A stretch of DNA of 35,669 nt. It comes from Arsenophonus endosymbiont of Bemisia tabaci Q2 (GTDB lineage: Bacteria; Pseudomonadota; Gammaproteobacteria; Enterobacterales; Enterobacteriaceae). This document shows positions 10,495-20,787 of this stretch, one piece after another. Numbering within the stretch: position 1 is the first letter of the stretch; each line of letters opens with the position of its first letter. The notes below the pieces were generated by a model. That model did no database searches. It was not told the origin of the DNA and saw nothing but the letters and a program-made list of their open reading frames with translations. The stretch lies in NCBI RefSeq assembly GCF_902713415.1, contig NZ_CACTIE010000064.1, positions 1 to 35,669 on the forward strand. The letters are read 5' to 3'. A program made the translations under genes and the position numbers.

Positions 10495-10978
10495 TGCAAA
10501 ATCTCGTTTAAAGCTATCAAATCCCTGGCATCTATTGGCAACCGGATTCGGTAGTGGTTTATCACCCATCATTCCTGGAACAATGGGATCGTTAGCTGCT
10601 ATTCCATTCTGGCTACTGATGTATTGGTTATTAACCGTTTGGTTATGTTGGTTTATTATTTTATTTGGTTTTTTTGTTGGTATTGTTATTTGTCAACGAA
10701 CATCCGATGATATGCAAGTTCACGACCACGGTAGTATTGTGTGGGATGAATTTATTGGCATGTGGATGACCCTGATGGTGATACCGTTAGTTAGTTGGGA
10801 ATGGGTATTGATAGCGTTTTTGCTTTTCCGCTTTTTTGACATGTTAAAACCTTGGCCTATAGGTTGGTTTGATCGGCAAGTAGGTGGCGGGCTAGGTATT
10901 ATGTTAGATGATATTATCGCGGCTATTTTTGCTATGGTTATCGTGGCTGCGCTTGCACACTGGTTACCTGTTTTATAA
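10487..10978 (+). CDS. pgpA: Phosphatidylglycerophosphatase A
   Basis: PgpA removes phosphate from phosphatidylglycerophosphate to give phosphatidylglycerol in the inner membrane. I take ATG 10487 (MIDAKSRLKLSNPWHLL), with GGAAG just upstream, giving 163 residues; an ATG at 10460 in the same frame would add nine residues but lies inside the thiL remnant. Visible are GFGSGLSPIIPGTMGSLAA, HDHGSIVWDEFIGMW with its acidic residues, and DDIIA, plus three to four membrane helices. It is convergent with dxs across a terminator. Intact. Confidence 0.94.
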   Translation: MIDAKSRLKLSNPWHLLATGFGSGLSPIIPGTMGSLAAIPFWLLMYWLLTVWLCWFIILFGFFVGIVICQRTSDDMQVHDHGSIVWDEFIGMWMTLMVIPLVSWEWVLIAFLLFRFFDMLKPWPIGWFDRQVGGGLGIMLDDIIAAIFAMVIVAALAHWLPVL

Positions 10979-10999
10979 TGTAAGTGAAGTGAATTACTA

Positions 11000-11038
11000 A
11001 AAATCAAAAGCGCTTGGTAAACCGCTGCTTTTGGTTTT
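11000..11038. terminator. Bidirectional terminator between pgpA and dxs
   Basis: AAAATCAAAAGC (11000-11011) pairs with GCTTTTGGTTTT (11027-11038), with one G:U pair, around a loop that can pair further (CTTGGTAAACC). A-rich and T-rich flanks on both sides suit termination of the two converging genes. Confidence 0.7.
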
Positions 11039-11054
11039 CAAGATATTTATTAAT

Positions 11055-12920
11055 TTATTTAGCGTAATAGTTGTTAATTGATTTTACAATTCCTTCCGCA
11101 TTAAGCCCTAATTCAGCCTGAATTTCTGTTTGATTTCCTTGTGCGATATAGTGATCAGGCAAGCCGAGGTTAATGATAGGCATAATGTGATGGGCTTTTA
11201 ATAAAAATTCATTAACACCGCTACCGGCTCCCCCCATAATTGCATTTTCTTCTAATGTTACTAATAGCTTATGGTTGTGAGCTATTTCTAATATCAATGT
11301 TTCATCCAACGGTTTTACAAACCGCATATCGACCACGGTGGCATCGAGTAATTCTGCGGCTTTCATCGCTTCACTAAGTAATGTGCCAAAATTTAGGATG
11401 GCAACTTTTTTTCCTTGGCGGCGAATTATTCCTTTACCGATTGGAATTTTTGCTAAAGGTTGTAGAGTGGCGCCAGAGCCTGTTCCCCTTGGGTAACGAA
11501 CCGCAACAGGGCCATTCTGATAGTGATAACCCGTATGTAGCATTTGCCGGCATTCGTTTTCATCACTGGGCGACATAATGATCATATCCGGTAGACAACG
11601 TAAAAACGATAGATCGAAAGCACCTTGATGGGTCTGTCCGTCAGCACCAACAATGCCTGCTCTATCTATAGCAAACAGGATAGGTAATTTTTGAATGGCG
11701 ACATCATGGATCACTTGATCATAGGCGCGTTGTAAAAAAGTAGAATAAATAGCAACGACAGGTTTATAGCCTCCAATGGCAAGGCCAACAGCAAAAGTCA
11801 CAGCGTGTTGTTCTGCAATAGCAACATCAAAATATTGTTTAGGATAGGTTTTGGAAAATTCAACCATTCCCGATCCTTCTCGCATGGCTGGTGTGATAGC
11901 CATGAGTTTAGGATCATCGACTGCTTCTTGGCATAACCAATCACCAAAAACTTGTGAAAATGTTAATTGACTATTATTGTTTTTTGGAAGGCTAAAAGTT
12001 GCTGGATCAAATTTAGGCACCGCATGCCAGCTGATAGGATCTTTTTCGGCGGGCTCATACCCCTTGCCTTTTTTGGTCATGATATGTAAAAACTGTGGGC
12101 CTTTTAAATCACGCATATTTTTTAATGTTTGTACTAATGTGAGTACATCATGGCCGTCAATGGGACCAATATAGTTAAAGCCTAGTTCTTCGAACATAGT
12201 ACTAGGGATCATCATACCTTTAAGGTGCTCTTCGGTTTTCTTTAACAATTCTTTGATTGAGGGAATATTGGAAAATACCTTTTTGCCCCCTTCACGTAAA
12301 CTAGTATATAGATTGCCCGATAACAGTTGCGCTAAATGATTATTTAACGCCCCGACGTTTTCTGAAATTGACATTTCATTATCATTGAGGATCACTAACA
12401 TATCTTTATGAATGTCACCCGCATGGTTCATTGCTTCAAAAGCCATACCTGCGGTAATGGCGCCATCACCAATAACACAAACCGTTTTGCGAACTTTATT
12501 TTCATATTCAGCAGCTACCGCCATACCAAGTCCCGCACTGATAGAAGTCGAGGAATGACCGACACTGAGAATGTCATATTCACTTTCTGCTCGCGAGGGG
12601 AAAGGATGTAAGCCATTTTTTTGTCGTATGGTATCAATCCGGCCGCGGCGGCCAGTTAATATCTTATGTGGATATGCCTGGTGACCGACATCCCAGATAA
12701 GATTATCAAATGGCGTTTTATAGACATAGTGTAAAGCGACAGTAAGTTCAATGGTTCCTAATCCAGAAGCAAAATGTCCACTGGAACGGCTAACACTATT
12801 TAATAAAAATTGTCGCAACTCTTCACATAATTTTACCAGACTTTCTTTTGGTAAAAGTCGCAATTCTTCCGGCGTTTCTATTAATGCTAAAGTTGGATAG
12901 GAAGTGATATCAATGCTCAT
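11055..12920 (-). CDS. dxs: 1-deoxy-D-xylulose-5-phosphate synthase
   Basis: Dxs condenses pyruvate and glyceraldehyde 3-phosphate in a TPP-dependent reaction, the entry to the MEP isoprenoid pathway and also a precursor for thiazole and pyridoxal. The 621-residue protein is the standard length. It has the [13 protein letters not shown] and [14 protein letters not shown] segments near the N-terminus, the TPP/Mg motif [18 protein letters not shown] with LNDNEMSIS (about 150-190), the [12 protein letters not shown] glutamate region (about 370), and the C-terminal transketolase domain ([24 protein letters not shown]). ispA lies 115 bases upstream on the same strand. No lesions; notable because its cofactor can no longer be made through ThiL. 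Confidence 0.97.
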   Translation of the reverse strand: MSIDITSYPTLALIETPEELRLLPKESLVKLCEELRQFLLNSVSRSSGHFASGLGTIELTVALHYVYKTPFDNLIWDVGHQAYPHKILTGRRGRIDTIRQKNGLHPFPSRAESEYDILSVGHSSTSISAGLGMAVAAEYENKVRKTVCVIGDGAITAGMAFEAMNHAGDIHKDMLVILNDNEMSISENVGALNNHLAQLLSGNLYTSLREGGKKVFSNIPSIKELLKKTEEHLKGMMIPSTMFEELGFNYIGPIDGHDVLTLVQTLKNMRDLKGPQFLHIMTKKGKGYEPAEKDPISWHAVPKFDPATFSLPKNNNSQLTFSQVFGDWLCQEAVDDPKLMAITPAMREGSGMVEFSKTYPKQYFDVAIAEQHAVTFAVGLAIGGYKPVVAIYSTFLQRAYDQVIHDVAIQKLPILFAIDRAGIVGADGQTHQGAFDLSFLRCLPDMIIMSPSDENECRQMLHTGYHYQNGPVAVRYPRGTGSGATLQPLAKIPIGKGIIRRQGKKVAILNFGTLLSEAMKAAELLDATVVDMRFVKPLDETLILEIAHNHKLLVTLEENAIMGGAGSGVNEFLLKAHHIMPIINLGLPDHYIAQGNQTEIQAELGLNAEGIVKSINNYYAK

Positions 12921-13035
12921 GTCTGCCCATTAAATAATTATTTTTTGTTTATACCCATGACGTTATAGTAGGCCGCCAAAAAATTATTTTGAATTTTTAT
13001 TACTGGTAAAATATTCTATTTTTTAATCAAGAAAA

Positions 13036-13956
13036 TTAGCTTTTTCGTTCGATAATAAAGTGTGTTAAATTTTGTAGTGTTTCCGTATTTAATCCATACT
13101 GTTGTTCTAACCTATAAAGCGCATCCAGTGCTTGTTCAAATAAATTGTTGGCTTTTTTTTGTGCTTGTTCAACACCGATTAATGATGGATATGTGCTTTT
13201 TTTATGTTTTTCATCAGATCCCTGCTTTTTACCTAAAGTGTCTGTATCACCAATAACATCAAGAATGTCATCGTGGACTTGGAATAGTAGTCCAATCGCA
13301 TTGGCATAATTATCTAATAATGGTAGTAATTTGTAGCTTTGGCGGCCAGCCGCAAGTGCACTCATTCTGATGGCGGCACGAATTAAAGCGCCGGTTTTAT
13401 GGTGGTGAATAGATTCTAAGGTTTCTATATCAATTTGTTGACCTTCTGATTCCATATCGAGCGCTTGACCAGCACACATGCCGGCTGCTCCACTAGCAGT
13501 AGCCAGCTCAGCTATCATTGCCAGCCGATTAGTATCACTAATATCAGGCATAGCGGAACGAGACAAGATGTTAAAGGCAAGTGTTTGGAGGGCATCACCA
13601 GCCAAAATGGCATGAGCTTCACCGAAGGAAATGTGGCAGGTAGGTTGGCCACGACGTAAATTATCGTTATCCATTGCGGGTAAATCATCGTGGATTAATG
13701 AATAAGCATGAATACATTCAACGGCCACAGCAGGTACATCCAGGTTTTCCACGGCAACATTTAACATATCACCTATAGCATAAACTAAAAAAGGCCTTAG
13801 TCGCTTTCCACCAAGTAATGTGCCATATTTGATCGCTTTGACCAGTTGACTTTGATTAAACGGTAGGCGCTGGAATTGCTTTAGTAGTGTTTTATTGACG
13901 CGATCTTGTACCCATTGGCGTTGATCCGCAAAAGAAAGTGTCACTATTTCAGACAT
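13036..13956 (-). CDS. ispA: (2E,6E)-farnesyl diphosphate synthase
   Basis: IspA condenses IPP with DMAPP and GPP to farnesyl diphosphate, the precursor of undecaprenyl phosphate and of quinone and heme O side chains. The 306-residue protein shows the first aspartate-rich motif IHDDLPAMDNDNLRRG (about 90-105), the GGKRLRPFL substrate region, and the second motif FQVHDDILDVIGD with GKKQGSDEKHKKSTYPSL after it. It starts at the ATG whose complement is 13954-13956, three bases after the xseB stop, as in the xseB-ispA-dxs operon. Intact. Confidence 0.97.
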   Translation of the reverse strand: MSEIVTLSFADQRQWVQDRVNKTLLKQFQRLPFNQSQLVKAIKYGTLLGGKRLRPFLVYAIGDMLNVAVENLDVPAVAVECIHAYSLIHDDLPAMDNDNLRRGQPTCHISFGEAHAILAGDALQTLAFNILSRSAMPDISDTNRLAMIAELATASGAAGMCAGQALDMESEGQQIDIETLESIHHHKTGALIRAAIRMSALAAGRQSYKLLPLLDNYANAIGLLFQVHDDILDVIGDTDTLGKKQGSDEKHKKSTYPSLIGVEQAQKKANNLFEQALDALYRLEQQYGLNTETLQNLTHFIIERKS

Positions 13957-13959
13957 GAT

Positions 13960-14214
13960 TTATTTATCTTCCGGCGTAAAGTTGTCTAGTGGTGCATGGT
14001 CATCGGCTTTTAACAGAATTTGGACGCGTTGTTCTGTTTGTTGCAACGCTTTCTGGCCTTGTCTGGCTAATTGGATCCCTTGTTCAAATTCACTTAATAC
14101 TTTTTCCAGCGGAAGTTCGCCTGATTCTAAGCGTGTGACTATCTGCTCTGACTCTGTCAGAGAAGTTTCAAAAGATAGCGGATCTTGTCTATCAGATATT
14201 TTCTTTTTAGCCAT
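13960..14214 (-). CDS. xseB: Exodeoxyribonuclease VII small subunit
   Basis: XseB binds the XseA catalytic subunit to form exonuclease VII, which digests single-stranded DNA. The 84-residue protein is within the normal size range and consists of a helical hairpin with the family segment [20 protein letters not shown], then [15 protein letters not shown] and a glutamine-rich helix. It is the first gene of the minus-strand xseB-ispA-dxs group and is divergent from thiI. Intact. Confidence 0.95.
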   Translation of the reverse strand: MAKKKISDRQDPLSFETSLTESEQIVTRLESGELPLEKVLSEFEQGIQLARQGQKALQQTEQRVQILLKADDHAPLDNFTPEDK

Positions 14215-14425
14215 AATCGTTTTACTTGTTTTAATATCAGGTGAATATGAGCGTCAGGCGATTTATTTTACTACATTTATGCAGACAATTTATTCTTTTT
14301 GTGATTTTTAGCGACGAACAGCAATATAGTGATATACTTCCCGTCTTAAAATCAAATGCTCTGCTAATAAATATGAATAATATGCGTTTATTCGCAAAAA
14401 TAAAAACCGACTTTTATACAAAATT

Positions 14426-15877
14426 ATGAAGTTTATTATTAAACTATTTCCTGAAATTACCATTAAAAGCCAATCAGTGCGCTTGCGCTTTATTAAGATC
14501 TTGGCTAGTAATATTCTTAATATATTGAAGGTGTTAGATGCGGAAATAACCGTTATTCGCCATTGGGATAATATCGAAGTTCGCACCAAAAAAAACACAT
14601 ATCATGATGAAATTTGCGATGCTTTAACCAGAATTCCTGGCATCCATTATATTCTGTTAGTTGAAGAATATCAATTCCGCGATCTCCATCATATTTTTGA
14701 GTTAGCTTATGCAACTTATGCTGAATGGCTAACCAATAAAACTTTTTGTGTACGCGTTAAGCGTCGTGGTCAGCACGACTTTACTTCAATTGAAGTAGAA
14801 CGTTATGTTGGTGGGGGATTAAATCAACATATTTCATCAGCTAAGGTAAAACTCAATCAGCCTGATATCACTATCAATCTTGAAATTGAAAAGGATAAAC
14901 TCATGCTTGTTAAATCGCGTATTCAAGGGATTGGTGGCTTTCCTATTGGTACTCAAGAAGATGTTTTGTCGTTGATATCGGGTGGCTTTGATTCAGGTGT
15001 GTCTAGCTACATGTTAATGCGGCGTGGTTGCCGAGTTCATTATTGCTTTTTTAATCTGGGTGGCGCCAGTCATGAAATTGGCGTCAAGCAGGTTGCTTAC
15101 CATCTTTGGCATCGTTTTGGTCGTTCACATAAAGTGCGTTTTGTCGCGATAGATTTTGCTCGGATTGTAAGCGAAATTCTTGAAAAGATTGATGATGGCC
15201 AGATGGGCGTGGTATTGAAAAGGATGATGATTCGCGCCGCATCTATAGTAGCAGAACGTTATGGGGTTCAGGCTTTAGTAACCGGAGAAGCGTTAGGACA
15301 GGTTTCTAGCCAGACATTAACCAATCTACGTGTAATTGATAATGTTACCGATACATTGATTTTGCGGCCATTAATTTCACATGATAAAAAAAATATTATT
15401 AATCTATCTCGTGAGATAGGGACGGCAGATTTTGCCTGTACTATGCCTGAGTTTTGTGGCGTGATTTCGAAAAAGCCAACTGTGAAAGCAGTAAAAGCTA
15501 AAATTGAAGCGCAGGAAACTAATTTTGATTTTTCTCTTCTTTATCATGTTGTTAGTACAGCACAAAATATTGATATTCGTCAGATAATGAATGATAGCGA
15601 AGATAAAACGCCAGAAGTGGAAATTGTCACTACATTTTCAGGCGATGATATTGTGCTGGATATTCGTTCCCCTGATGAACAGGAAGCGCGTCCACTCAAG
15701 CTTGAAGGTGTTAAAGTAAGGTTATTGCCATTTTATAAGCTAAATAACCAATTTGCTGAGTTACCACAAGAAAAACCCTATTTGCTTTATTGTGAGCGCG
15801 GTGTTATGAGCCGCTTACAGGCACTTTATTTACATGAAGAAGGTTTTAAAAATGTAAAAGTGTATCGTCCTTCTTAG
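14426..15877 (+). CDS. thiI: tRNA 4-thiouridine synthase / thiazole sulfur carrier ThiI
   Basis: ThiI transfers sulfur from IscS to uridine-8 of tRNA and to ThiS for the thiazole part of thiamine. The 483-residue product has a ferredoxin-like N-terminus and THUMP domain (residues about 1-165), the PP-loop [15 protein letters not shown] (about 180-195), [16 protein letters not shown], a cysteine in [14 protein letters not shown] (position equivalent to Cys344), and a C-terminal rhodanese domain whose catalytic Cys lies in [17 protein letters not shown]. All functional sites are present. With thiL dead, the tRNA thiolation role may explain its retention (inference). It is convergent with the yajL remnant. 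Confidence 0.96.
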   Translation: MKFIIKLFPEITIKSQSVRLRFIKILASNILNILKVLDAEITVIRHWDNIEVRTKKNTYHDEICDALTRIPGIHYILLVEEYQFRDLHHIFELAYATYAEWLTNKTFCVRVKRRGQHDFTSIEVERYVGGGLNQHISSAKVKLNQPDITINLEIEKDKLMLVKSRIQGIGGFPIGTQEDVLSLISGGFDSGVSSYMLMRRGCRVHYCFFNLGGASHEIGVKQVAYHLWHRFGRSHKVRFVAIDFARIVSEILEKIDDGQMGVVLKRMMIRAASIVAERYGVQALVTGEALGQVSSQTLTNLRVIDNVTDTLILRPLISHDKKNIINLSREIGTADFACTMPEFCGVISKKPTVKAVKAKIEAQETNFDFSLLYHVVSTAQNIDIRQIMNDSEDKTPEVEIVTTFSGDDIVLDIRSPDEQEARPLKLEGVKVRLLPFYKLNNQFAELPQEKPYLLYCERGVMSRLQALYLHEEGFKNVKVYRPS

Positions 15878-15966
15878 TGGTCATCCATTGACTTTTTCGT
15901 CTTAAGGATAGGGGAGTTTCAAGTTAATATACACAATTTGCCATATCACCGTTAGTTGGCATAGTT

Positions 15967-16543
15967 TTAAATACCAGGCGGCAGGACAAGTTGCTAAGCA
16001 ACTTCCGCTACCTTTTTTTTGCCAACTAATAGCTCGATAAATTTAAGTGAAAAGTCAATAGCTGTGGCAGGGCCCTTGGCTATTAAGTAGTTTTACCCGT
16101 TCATCATAGTAGACACGACAATCAACGCGTTTATGGCTGGCAATTTTACTTTGTAAAGCCGGATAACCGGTCATATTCCCCATTGGAAATAAACTATGGT
16201 GTTCTAGTACGATTGCCGGCACGGCACAAAGAGCGGCAATGATTTTACCCTGATGATGAGATTGGCGAATTTTTTCAATGATCAGCGGATTATCACGAAA
16301 CGCCTCCGCGCCTTTCAATCCACCAGGTAATACAATAGCAGCAAAATCCTGTTCAATGATATTGACTAACTGAGTGTCAGCAACAATTTTTACTCCACGT
16401 GAGCAAGTTAACACCAATTCGCCATTATCTGTGGTACTTGCAGTTGTTACTGGGATCTCAGTTCTAGTTAACAGATCAATCACTGTTACGGCTTGTATTT
16501 CTTCGCTACCATGCGCAAGGAAGACGAGAACGGTTGGTGAGAT
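15967..16543 (-). pseudogene. yajL: yajL pseudogene, DJ-1/PfpI family chaperone-deglycase
   Basis: YajL belongs to the DJ-1 family. The remnant reads PTVLVFLAHGSEEIQAVT at the N-terminus and keeps the reactive cysteine in AALCAVPAIVLEHH. Lesions: the codon where a start is expected reads ATC (complement of 16541-16543), the only in-frame ATGs being upstream at 16603 without a ribosome site; an extra C in GGGCCCTGCC near 16066-16070 ends the frame as SQGPCHSY; in the continued frame (ATAIDFSLKFIELLVGKKK) a TAG interrupts near 15990; the natural TAA is at 15967-15969. Not expected to make an active protein, though a 182-residue frame from 16603 is open. Confidence 0.88.
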
Positions 16544-16664
16544 TAGAGCTTCTCTCGGTTTAATTAATGGATAAATAATCGGATTTAGCATGTTGTCAGC
16601 CATAACTTGCTAACAGCGCCAGCACTAAAGATCGCTATTATTTTTTATCTGACTGAATCAATTA

Positions 16665-16767
16665 TAGCTAAGCGTTTTAATTTTGATTACAAAATATATG
16701 TTTTTCTCCAATATAAATTTAATGATATAGAGTAATTACTTGTAATCATTTTAAAGTCGCCTAGCTA
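16665..16767. mobile_element. 103-bp MITE with IS630-like ends
   Basis: The element begins TAGCTAAGCGTTTTAATTTT and ends, read from the other strand, TAGCTAGGCGACTTTAAAAT; both arms continue into TGATTACA, giving an imperfect terminal inverted repeat of about 27 bp. TA flanks both sides (16663-16664 and 16768-16769). The outer 10 bases and TGATTACA match the ends of the full IS630-family copies, but the interior is non-coding and unrelated to the transposase gene. It should fold into a long hairpin. It lies between yajL and yajQ, where E. coli has panE; no panE trace is visible. Confidence 0.85.
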
Positions 16768-16868
16768 TATGCTTTTTAGGGAATTTATTTAACATTAAGT
16801 ATAGAGCTTTTGCTGATAATAAAAAGTAGTATTATGCTATTTTATGAGTAATAAGGAGGTCATGAAAT

Positions 16869-17360
16869 ATGCCATCATTTGATATAGTTTCTGAAATTGA
16901 CATCCATGAAGTGAGTAATGCCGTTGAAAATGCACAACGTGAATTGGCTAGTCGTTGGGATTTTCGCAATGTTGAAGCCAGTTTTGAACTCAATGAAAAG
17001 AATGAGTCGATTAAAATAACGAGCGTGTCCGACTTTCAAGTAAACCAATTGGTAGATATTTTACGCGAGAAATTAGCTAAGCGTGGAATAGATGGTGCTG
17101 TCTTGAATATACCTGACGATATTGTTCATAGTGGCAGAACTTATAGCCTTGATGCTTCGTTACTGCAAGGCATTGATTCGGTAATGGCAAAAAAGATCAT
17201 TAAACTAATTAAAGAGAGTAAATTGAAGGTTCAGGGGCAAATTCAGGGAGAACAAGTGCGAGTAACCGGTAAGTCACGCAATGATTTACAAGCTGTGATA
17301 GCGCTAGTGCGAGAGGCTGAACTTGGGCAACCTTTTCAATTTACTAATTTTCGTGACTAA
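16869..17360 (+). CDS. yajQ: UPF0234/YajQ family nucleotide-binding protein
   Basis: YajQ is a small cytosolic protein of two ferredoxin-like domains; homologues bind cyclic di-GMP or nucleotides, but the physiological role is unclear. The 163-residue product starts at ATG 16869 behind a near-perfect TAAGGAGGT (16852-16860) and begins [19 protein letters not shown], the family signature, with [28 protein letters not shown], and [18 protein letters not shown] later. Divergent from yajL, convergent with yajR. Intact. Confidence 0.95.
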   Translation: MPSFDIVSEIDIHEVSNAVENAQRELASRWDFRNVEASFELNEKNESIKITSVSDFQVNQLVDILREKLAKRGIDGAVLNIPDDIVHSGRTYSLDASLLQGIDSVMAKKIIKLIKESKLKVQGQIQGEQVRVTGKSRNDLQAVIALVREAELGQPFQFTNFRD

Positions 17361-17370
17361 ATTTATCATT

Positions 17371-17391
17371 CCTGCTGTATCCTAGAGCAGG
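17371..17391. terminator. Short hairpin between convergent yajQ and yajR
   Basis: CCTGCT (17371-17376) and AGCAGG (17386-17391) form a 6-bp stem with a 9-base loop in the 38-base gap between the two stop codons. There is no clear T-run, so termination is only suggested by position. Confidence 0.4.
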
Positions 17392-17398
17392 TAGTGTG

Positions 17399-18763
17399 TT
17401 ATTGGTTATTAATAATAGTTTCCAACTGTTGACGACTGATAATTTTTTTATCTATTTTAATGTAGGCACTAAGCGCTTTAAGATCGAACATCACTTCGCG
17501 CACACCGGGCTGATTCATTAATTGGCTTTGTAGTAAATTAATATCTTTTATCTGTTGGGGTAAAAGTAAACGAATGCTACTGGTATAAGCAGGTTGATGC
17601 ATATTTAAGCTAATAAAAAACCAACATGTACAAAGTATCAGTCCAGTCATAAAGACCAACGAAGCACCATTTAATTGAAAAAGCCATCCCCCTAAGATCC
17701 CACCTAAAGCAACGCCTAGAAACTGACTGGTTGAGTAGAGACCCATCGCGGTTCCTTTATATCCGGCAGGCGCTTCTTTACTGATAAGTGAAGGCAATAA
17801 TGCCTCCATAACATTAAAGGCAATAAAAAATAGCTGAAGACCTAATACGATTAACCAAAATTGTTGTTTGGAAAAATAAAATGTTAATTCAGAGATAAAT
17901 AAGATGCCAATGCATAATAGAAAAACTTGTTTGATTCGACGCTGCTTTTCAGCATAGATAACAAAAGGTAGCACCATAATGAAAGCAAGAAGTAAAGTTA
18001 GTAAATATATTTTCCAATGTTGATTAGCTGCTAGACCTGAATCGATCATCACTAACGGTAAAGCAACAAAATTTCCCATCAACAACGTATGTAAACAAAA
18101 AATGCCAAAATTAAGTTTAACTAGTTGGCGATTATTAATCACTGTTTGTACACTATTTTTTATAAAATGGGTTTCGCGATTAACGCTATGATATCGGCTA
18201 TCTGGTACGGCAAAGCGAGTTATTAATATCCCGCCAAAGGCAAGTAAGCTTATTCCCCAAAAAAGGCCATGTAAACCGATAGCATGGGTGATAATTGGGC
18301 CGAGAACGAGTGCAATAGCAAAAGTGATGCCAAAGCTTATTCCCATAAAAGCCATCGCTTTAGTTCTATTTTGTTCACTAGTCAGATCGGACAGCAACGC
18401 CATAATTGCAGCAGAAATAGCCCCTGCGCCTTGTAACGCGCGACCGATAATGATACCCCAGATAGAATCTGTCATCGCGGCAATCACACTACCGGCAATA
18501 AAAATGAGTAAGCCGGCGATAATTAATTGCTTACGACCAAATCGGTCCGACATTAAACCAAATGGGATTTGGCAGATAGCCTGACTGATACCATAAATGC
18601 CAATAGCCAGACCAAGTAACAATTCATTGGCATCTTTCAGTTCGCGCCAACAGCTGGCTAAGATGGGTAATACCATGAACATGCCTAACATACGTAATGT
18701 GAATACTGCCCCTAATCCCCAAGTAGCCTTTAATTCAGTAGGCGTCATTTTACTATCATTCAT
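17399..18763 (-). CDS. yajR: Major facilitator superfamily transporter YajR
   Basis: YajR is a 12-helix inner-membrane proton-driven exporter of unknown natural substrate. The 454-residue length equals E. coli YajR. The start is MNDSKMTPTELKATWGLGAVFTLRMLGMF; MFS motif A is seen as GLMSDRFGRKQLI between helices 2 and 3, and the motif ALQGAGAISAAIMALLSDLT further on. After the last helix comes a cytosolic domain of about 65 residues (INLLQSQLMNQPGVREVMFDL) corresponding to the YAM domain. No lesion seen; transcription would be convergent with yajQ and in line after cyoE. Confidence 0.95.
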   Translation of the reverse strand: MNDSKMTPTELKATWGLGAVFTLRMLGMFMVLPILASCWRELKDANELLLGLAIGIYGISQAICQIPFGLMSDRFGRKQLIIAGLLIFIAGSVIAAMTDSIWGIIIGRALQGAGAISAAIMALLSDLTSEQNRTKAMAFMGISFGITFAIALVLGPIITHAIGLHGLFWGISLLAFGGILITRFAVPDSRYHSVNRETHFIKNSVQTVINNRQLVKLNFGIFCLHTLLMGNFVALPLVMIDSGLAANQHWKIYLLTLLLAFIMVLPFVIYAEKQRRIKQVFLLCIGILFISELTFYFSKQQFWLIVLGLQLFFIAFNVMEALLPSLISKEAPAGYKGTAMGLYSTSQFLGVALGGILGGWLFQLNGASLVFMTGLILCTCWFFISLNMHQPAYTSSIRLLLPQQIKDINLLQSQLMNQPGVREVMFDLKALSAYIKIDKKIISRQQLETIINNQ

Positions 18764-18904
18764 GGTTTATCTCAGAAATTTTACAAGTGAATATTGTAAA
18801 ATAGTTTAATCGATTAGTTAATCTATCTGTCAAGTAAGAATTAGCAAGATATAGATAAAAAAGTCGGGAATTCATTTGCATATTAGATGTTTTAACCGTG
18901 TAGG

Positions 18905-18926
18905 TAGTGGCAATTATCTGCCACTA
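18905..18926 (-). terminator. Hairpin at the end of the cyo operon
   Basis: TAGTGGCA (18905-18912) and TGCCACTA (18919-18926) are a perfect 8-bp inverted repeat around a 6-base loop, 15 bases beyond the cyoE stop. It lacks a good U-run on the minus strand, so it may be a terminator or a 3' end stabiliser. Confidence 0.5.
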
Positions 18927-18940
18927 TTTAAGATAAATTA

Positions 18941-19834
18941 TTATTTGAGATAGACAAAAATCTGTTCAGCGGTAACAGTTGGATCAATCGACATCATGAC
19001 ACTGAGAGAAGTAATTGCCACGATAGAGAATATAAACAGTTTCCGTGCCCAAAGGCGATCATTATTCTGATTTTTAAAGCCAGAAATTGCCATACCAAGC
19101 CACCATAAACTCACGGCGGCGGCAAAAATAAGATATTTGTAGCCGGCATAGCCACTAATGGTGAGCATAATGGTTGCTACCATAAAAGCAAGGATATATA
19201 AAAAGATATGAGTTTTGGCGACCGAAATTCCTTTAATTACTGGTAATACGGGAATATTGGCGGTTTGATAATCTTTGAAGCGAAAAATAGCAATTGCATA
19301 AGAGTGTGGCATTTGCCATAAGCTAAAGATCAATAGCAGAATCAATGCTCCCATATCAAATTGATCAGCAACAGCGCAGTAACCAATAACTGGCGGCGCA
19401 GCGCCGGACAAGCTACCTACCAGGGTGCCATAAACCGATTTACGTTTCATATAGAGACTATAAATACCGACATATATGATAAAACCGATAACGGCCAGTA
19501 GTGCCGCTAAGGGATTGGTGGCAATATAAAGTAAAGCTATGCCAGCAATACACAGTAGGGTGGCATAAATTAGGCAAAATTTCGGCGCAATAAGTCCTTT
19601 AACTAAAGGTCGATTTTTGGTTCTCTCCATCATTCGGTCGATATCTCGGTCAATATAGTTGTTAAAAACACAACCAGAAGCGATAACCAGAGATACGCCG
19701 AGTAATGTGGCAATAAATAGTGGGTAATCTATTATACCTTTAGCTGCGAGCAGAAAGCCGCCAATAACAGAAATTAGATTACCGAAAATAATGCCTGGTT
19801 TGGTCACTTGTAGATATTGCTTCATTAGATCCAC
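18941..19834 (-). CDS. cyoE: Protoheme IX farnesyltransferase (heme O synthase)
   Basis: CyoE adds a farnesyl group to heme B, making heme O for cytochrome bo3. The 297-residue membrane protein has the prenyl-diphosphate motif [20 protein letters not shown] (about 60-80) and the second conserved loop [28 protein letters not shown], within seven or more membrane helices. It starts six bases after cyoD, last gene of the operon. Farnesyl diphosphate would come from IspA in this window. Intact. Confidence 0.96.
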   Translation of the reverse strand: MDLMKQYLQVTKPGIIFGNLISVIGGFLLAAKGIIDYPLFIATLLGVSLVIASGCVFNNYIDRDIDRMMERTKNRPLVKGLIAPKFCLIYATLLCIAGIALLYIATNPLAALLAVIGFIIYVGIYSLYMKRKSVYGTLVGSLSGAAPPVIGYCAVADQFDMGALILLLIFSLWQMPHSYAIAIFRFKDYQTANIPVLPVIKGISVAKTHIFLYILAFMVATIMLTISGYAGYKYLIFAAAVSLWWLGMAISGFKNQNNDRLWARKLFIFSIVAITSLSVMMSIDPTVTAEQIFVYLK

Positions 19835-19840
19835 AACTCT

Positions 19841-20173
19841 TTAGTCGAGCATCATATTGATGTTCAGGTTATACATTATCCACAGCGAGCCAATAACGAC
19901 AATGCCTATAATTAGTATTGTGAACAGGAAGGCAACCAGATTCCAACGGTCATCTGAAGAGGTATTCATATGTAAGAAACAGACAAGATGTACCAGAATC
20001 TGGCTAATTGCCGTACCAACAACGATCCATAAGATAGTGTCATGGGATAAAGTACTATTCATTACGATCCAAAAGGGGATGACCGTTAAAATGACCGAAA
20101 GTATAAAGCCAATTAAATAAGTCTTCATACTGCCGTGGCTAGCACCAGAGTGCTGTGTATTTGTGTAACTCAT
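19841..20173 (-). CDS. cyoD: Cytochrome bo3 ubiquinol oxidase subunit IV
   Basis: CyoD is the small subunit IV that helps assemble the bo3 oxidase. The start is taken at the ATG complementary to 20171-20173 ([22 protein letters not shown]), giving 110 residues as in the family; this ATG overlaps the cyoC stop as ATGA. The open frame extends further upstream into cyoC but that part is not CyoD. Three membrane helices are visible, with [19 protein letters not shown] between the second and third. Intact. Confidence 0.95.
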   Translation of the reverse strand: MSYTNTQHSGASHGSMKTYLIGFILSVILTVIPFWIVMNSTLSHDTILWIVVGTAISQILVHLVCFLHMNTSSDDRWNLVAFLFTILIIGIVVIGSLWIMYNLNINMMLD

Positions 20174-20787
20174 GCAAGTGCCCCCAGAAGATAAAAAACG
20201 GTGAATACACAGATCCAAACAACATCTAAGAAATGCCAAAAAAGACTTAAACAACTTAAACGGGTTTGATTGACGGCAGTGAGGCCATGACGTGAGATAT
20301 GGATTATCATGATGATGATCCAGGCTAAACCAAAAATTACATGAATACCGTGAGTACTAACTAGCGTAAAGAAAGCGGAAAGAAAAGCGCTGCGATCAGG
20401 CCCATAACCTTCAGAAAGGAGCTCATGAAATTCGTAAATTTCCATGATAACAAATCCGAATCCGAATAAAAAAGTAATCAGTAGCCATAATTTCACCAGA
20501 TTTATTTTCTGCTTATGCATCGCAAGCATGGCAAATCCATAAGTGATGCTACTAAACAATAACAGGAAGGTTTCGACCAAGACAAAATTGAGGTTGAAAA
20601 TCTCCTTTCCTGTCGGGCCTGCGGCAGTACCATGAACTAGAACAACGTAGGTAGCAAAAAGGCAAGCAAACAGGATCAGATCGCTCATTAAATAGATCCA
20701 AAAACCAAATATTTTTGTTGCGCCTATGTCATGATGCCCATGAAAATCATGGGCAATATGTTGATTAGCTATTGAATTAGTTGACAT
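20170..20787 (-). CDS. cyoC: Cytochrome bo3 ubiquinol oxidase subunit III
   Basis: CyoC is the five-helix subunit III of the bo3 complex. It has 205 residues (E. coli 204). Features include [40 protein letters not shown], and the conserved [17 protein letters not shown] and [20 protein letters not shown]. The start overlaps the end of cyoB by 11 bases and the stop overlaps the cyoD start, so the genes are probably translationally coupled. Intact. Confidence 0.96.
   Translation of the reverse strand: MSTNSIANQHIAHDFHGHHDIGATKIFGFWIYLMSDLILFACLFATYVVLVHGTAAGPTGKEIFNLNFVLVETFLLLFSSITYGFAMLAMHKQKINLVKLWLLITFLFGFGFVIMEIYEFHELLSEGYGPDRSAFLSAFFTLVSTHGIHVIFGLAWIIIMIIHISRHGLTAVNQTRLSCLSLFWHFLDVVWICVFTVFYLLGALA

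Noticed and set aside
15988-16004. Palindrome AAGTTGCTAAGCAACTT as a possible operator
   Set aside because: It falls within the former coding end of yajL and is made partly by the stop mutation; symmetry looks accidental.
19841-20254. Longer cyoD product starting at 20254
   Set aside because: The extra 27 residues lie inside cyoC and do not resemble CyoD; the ATG overlapping the cyoC stop gives the standard 110-residue protein.
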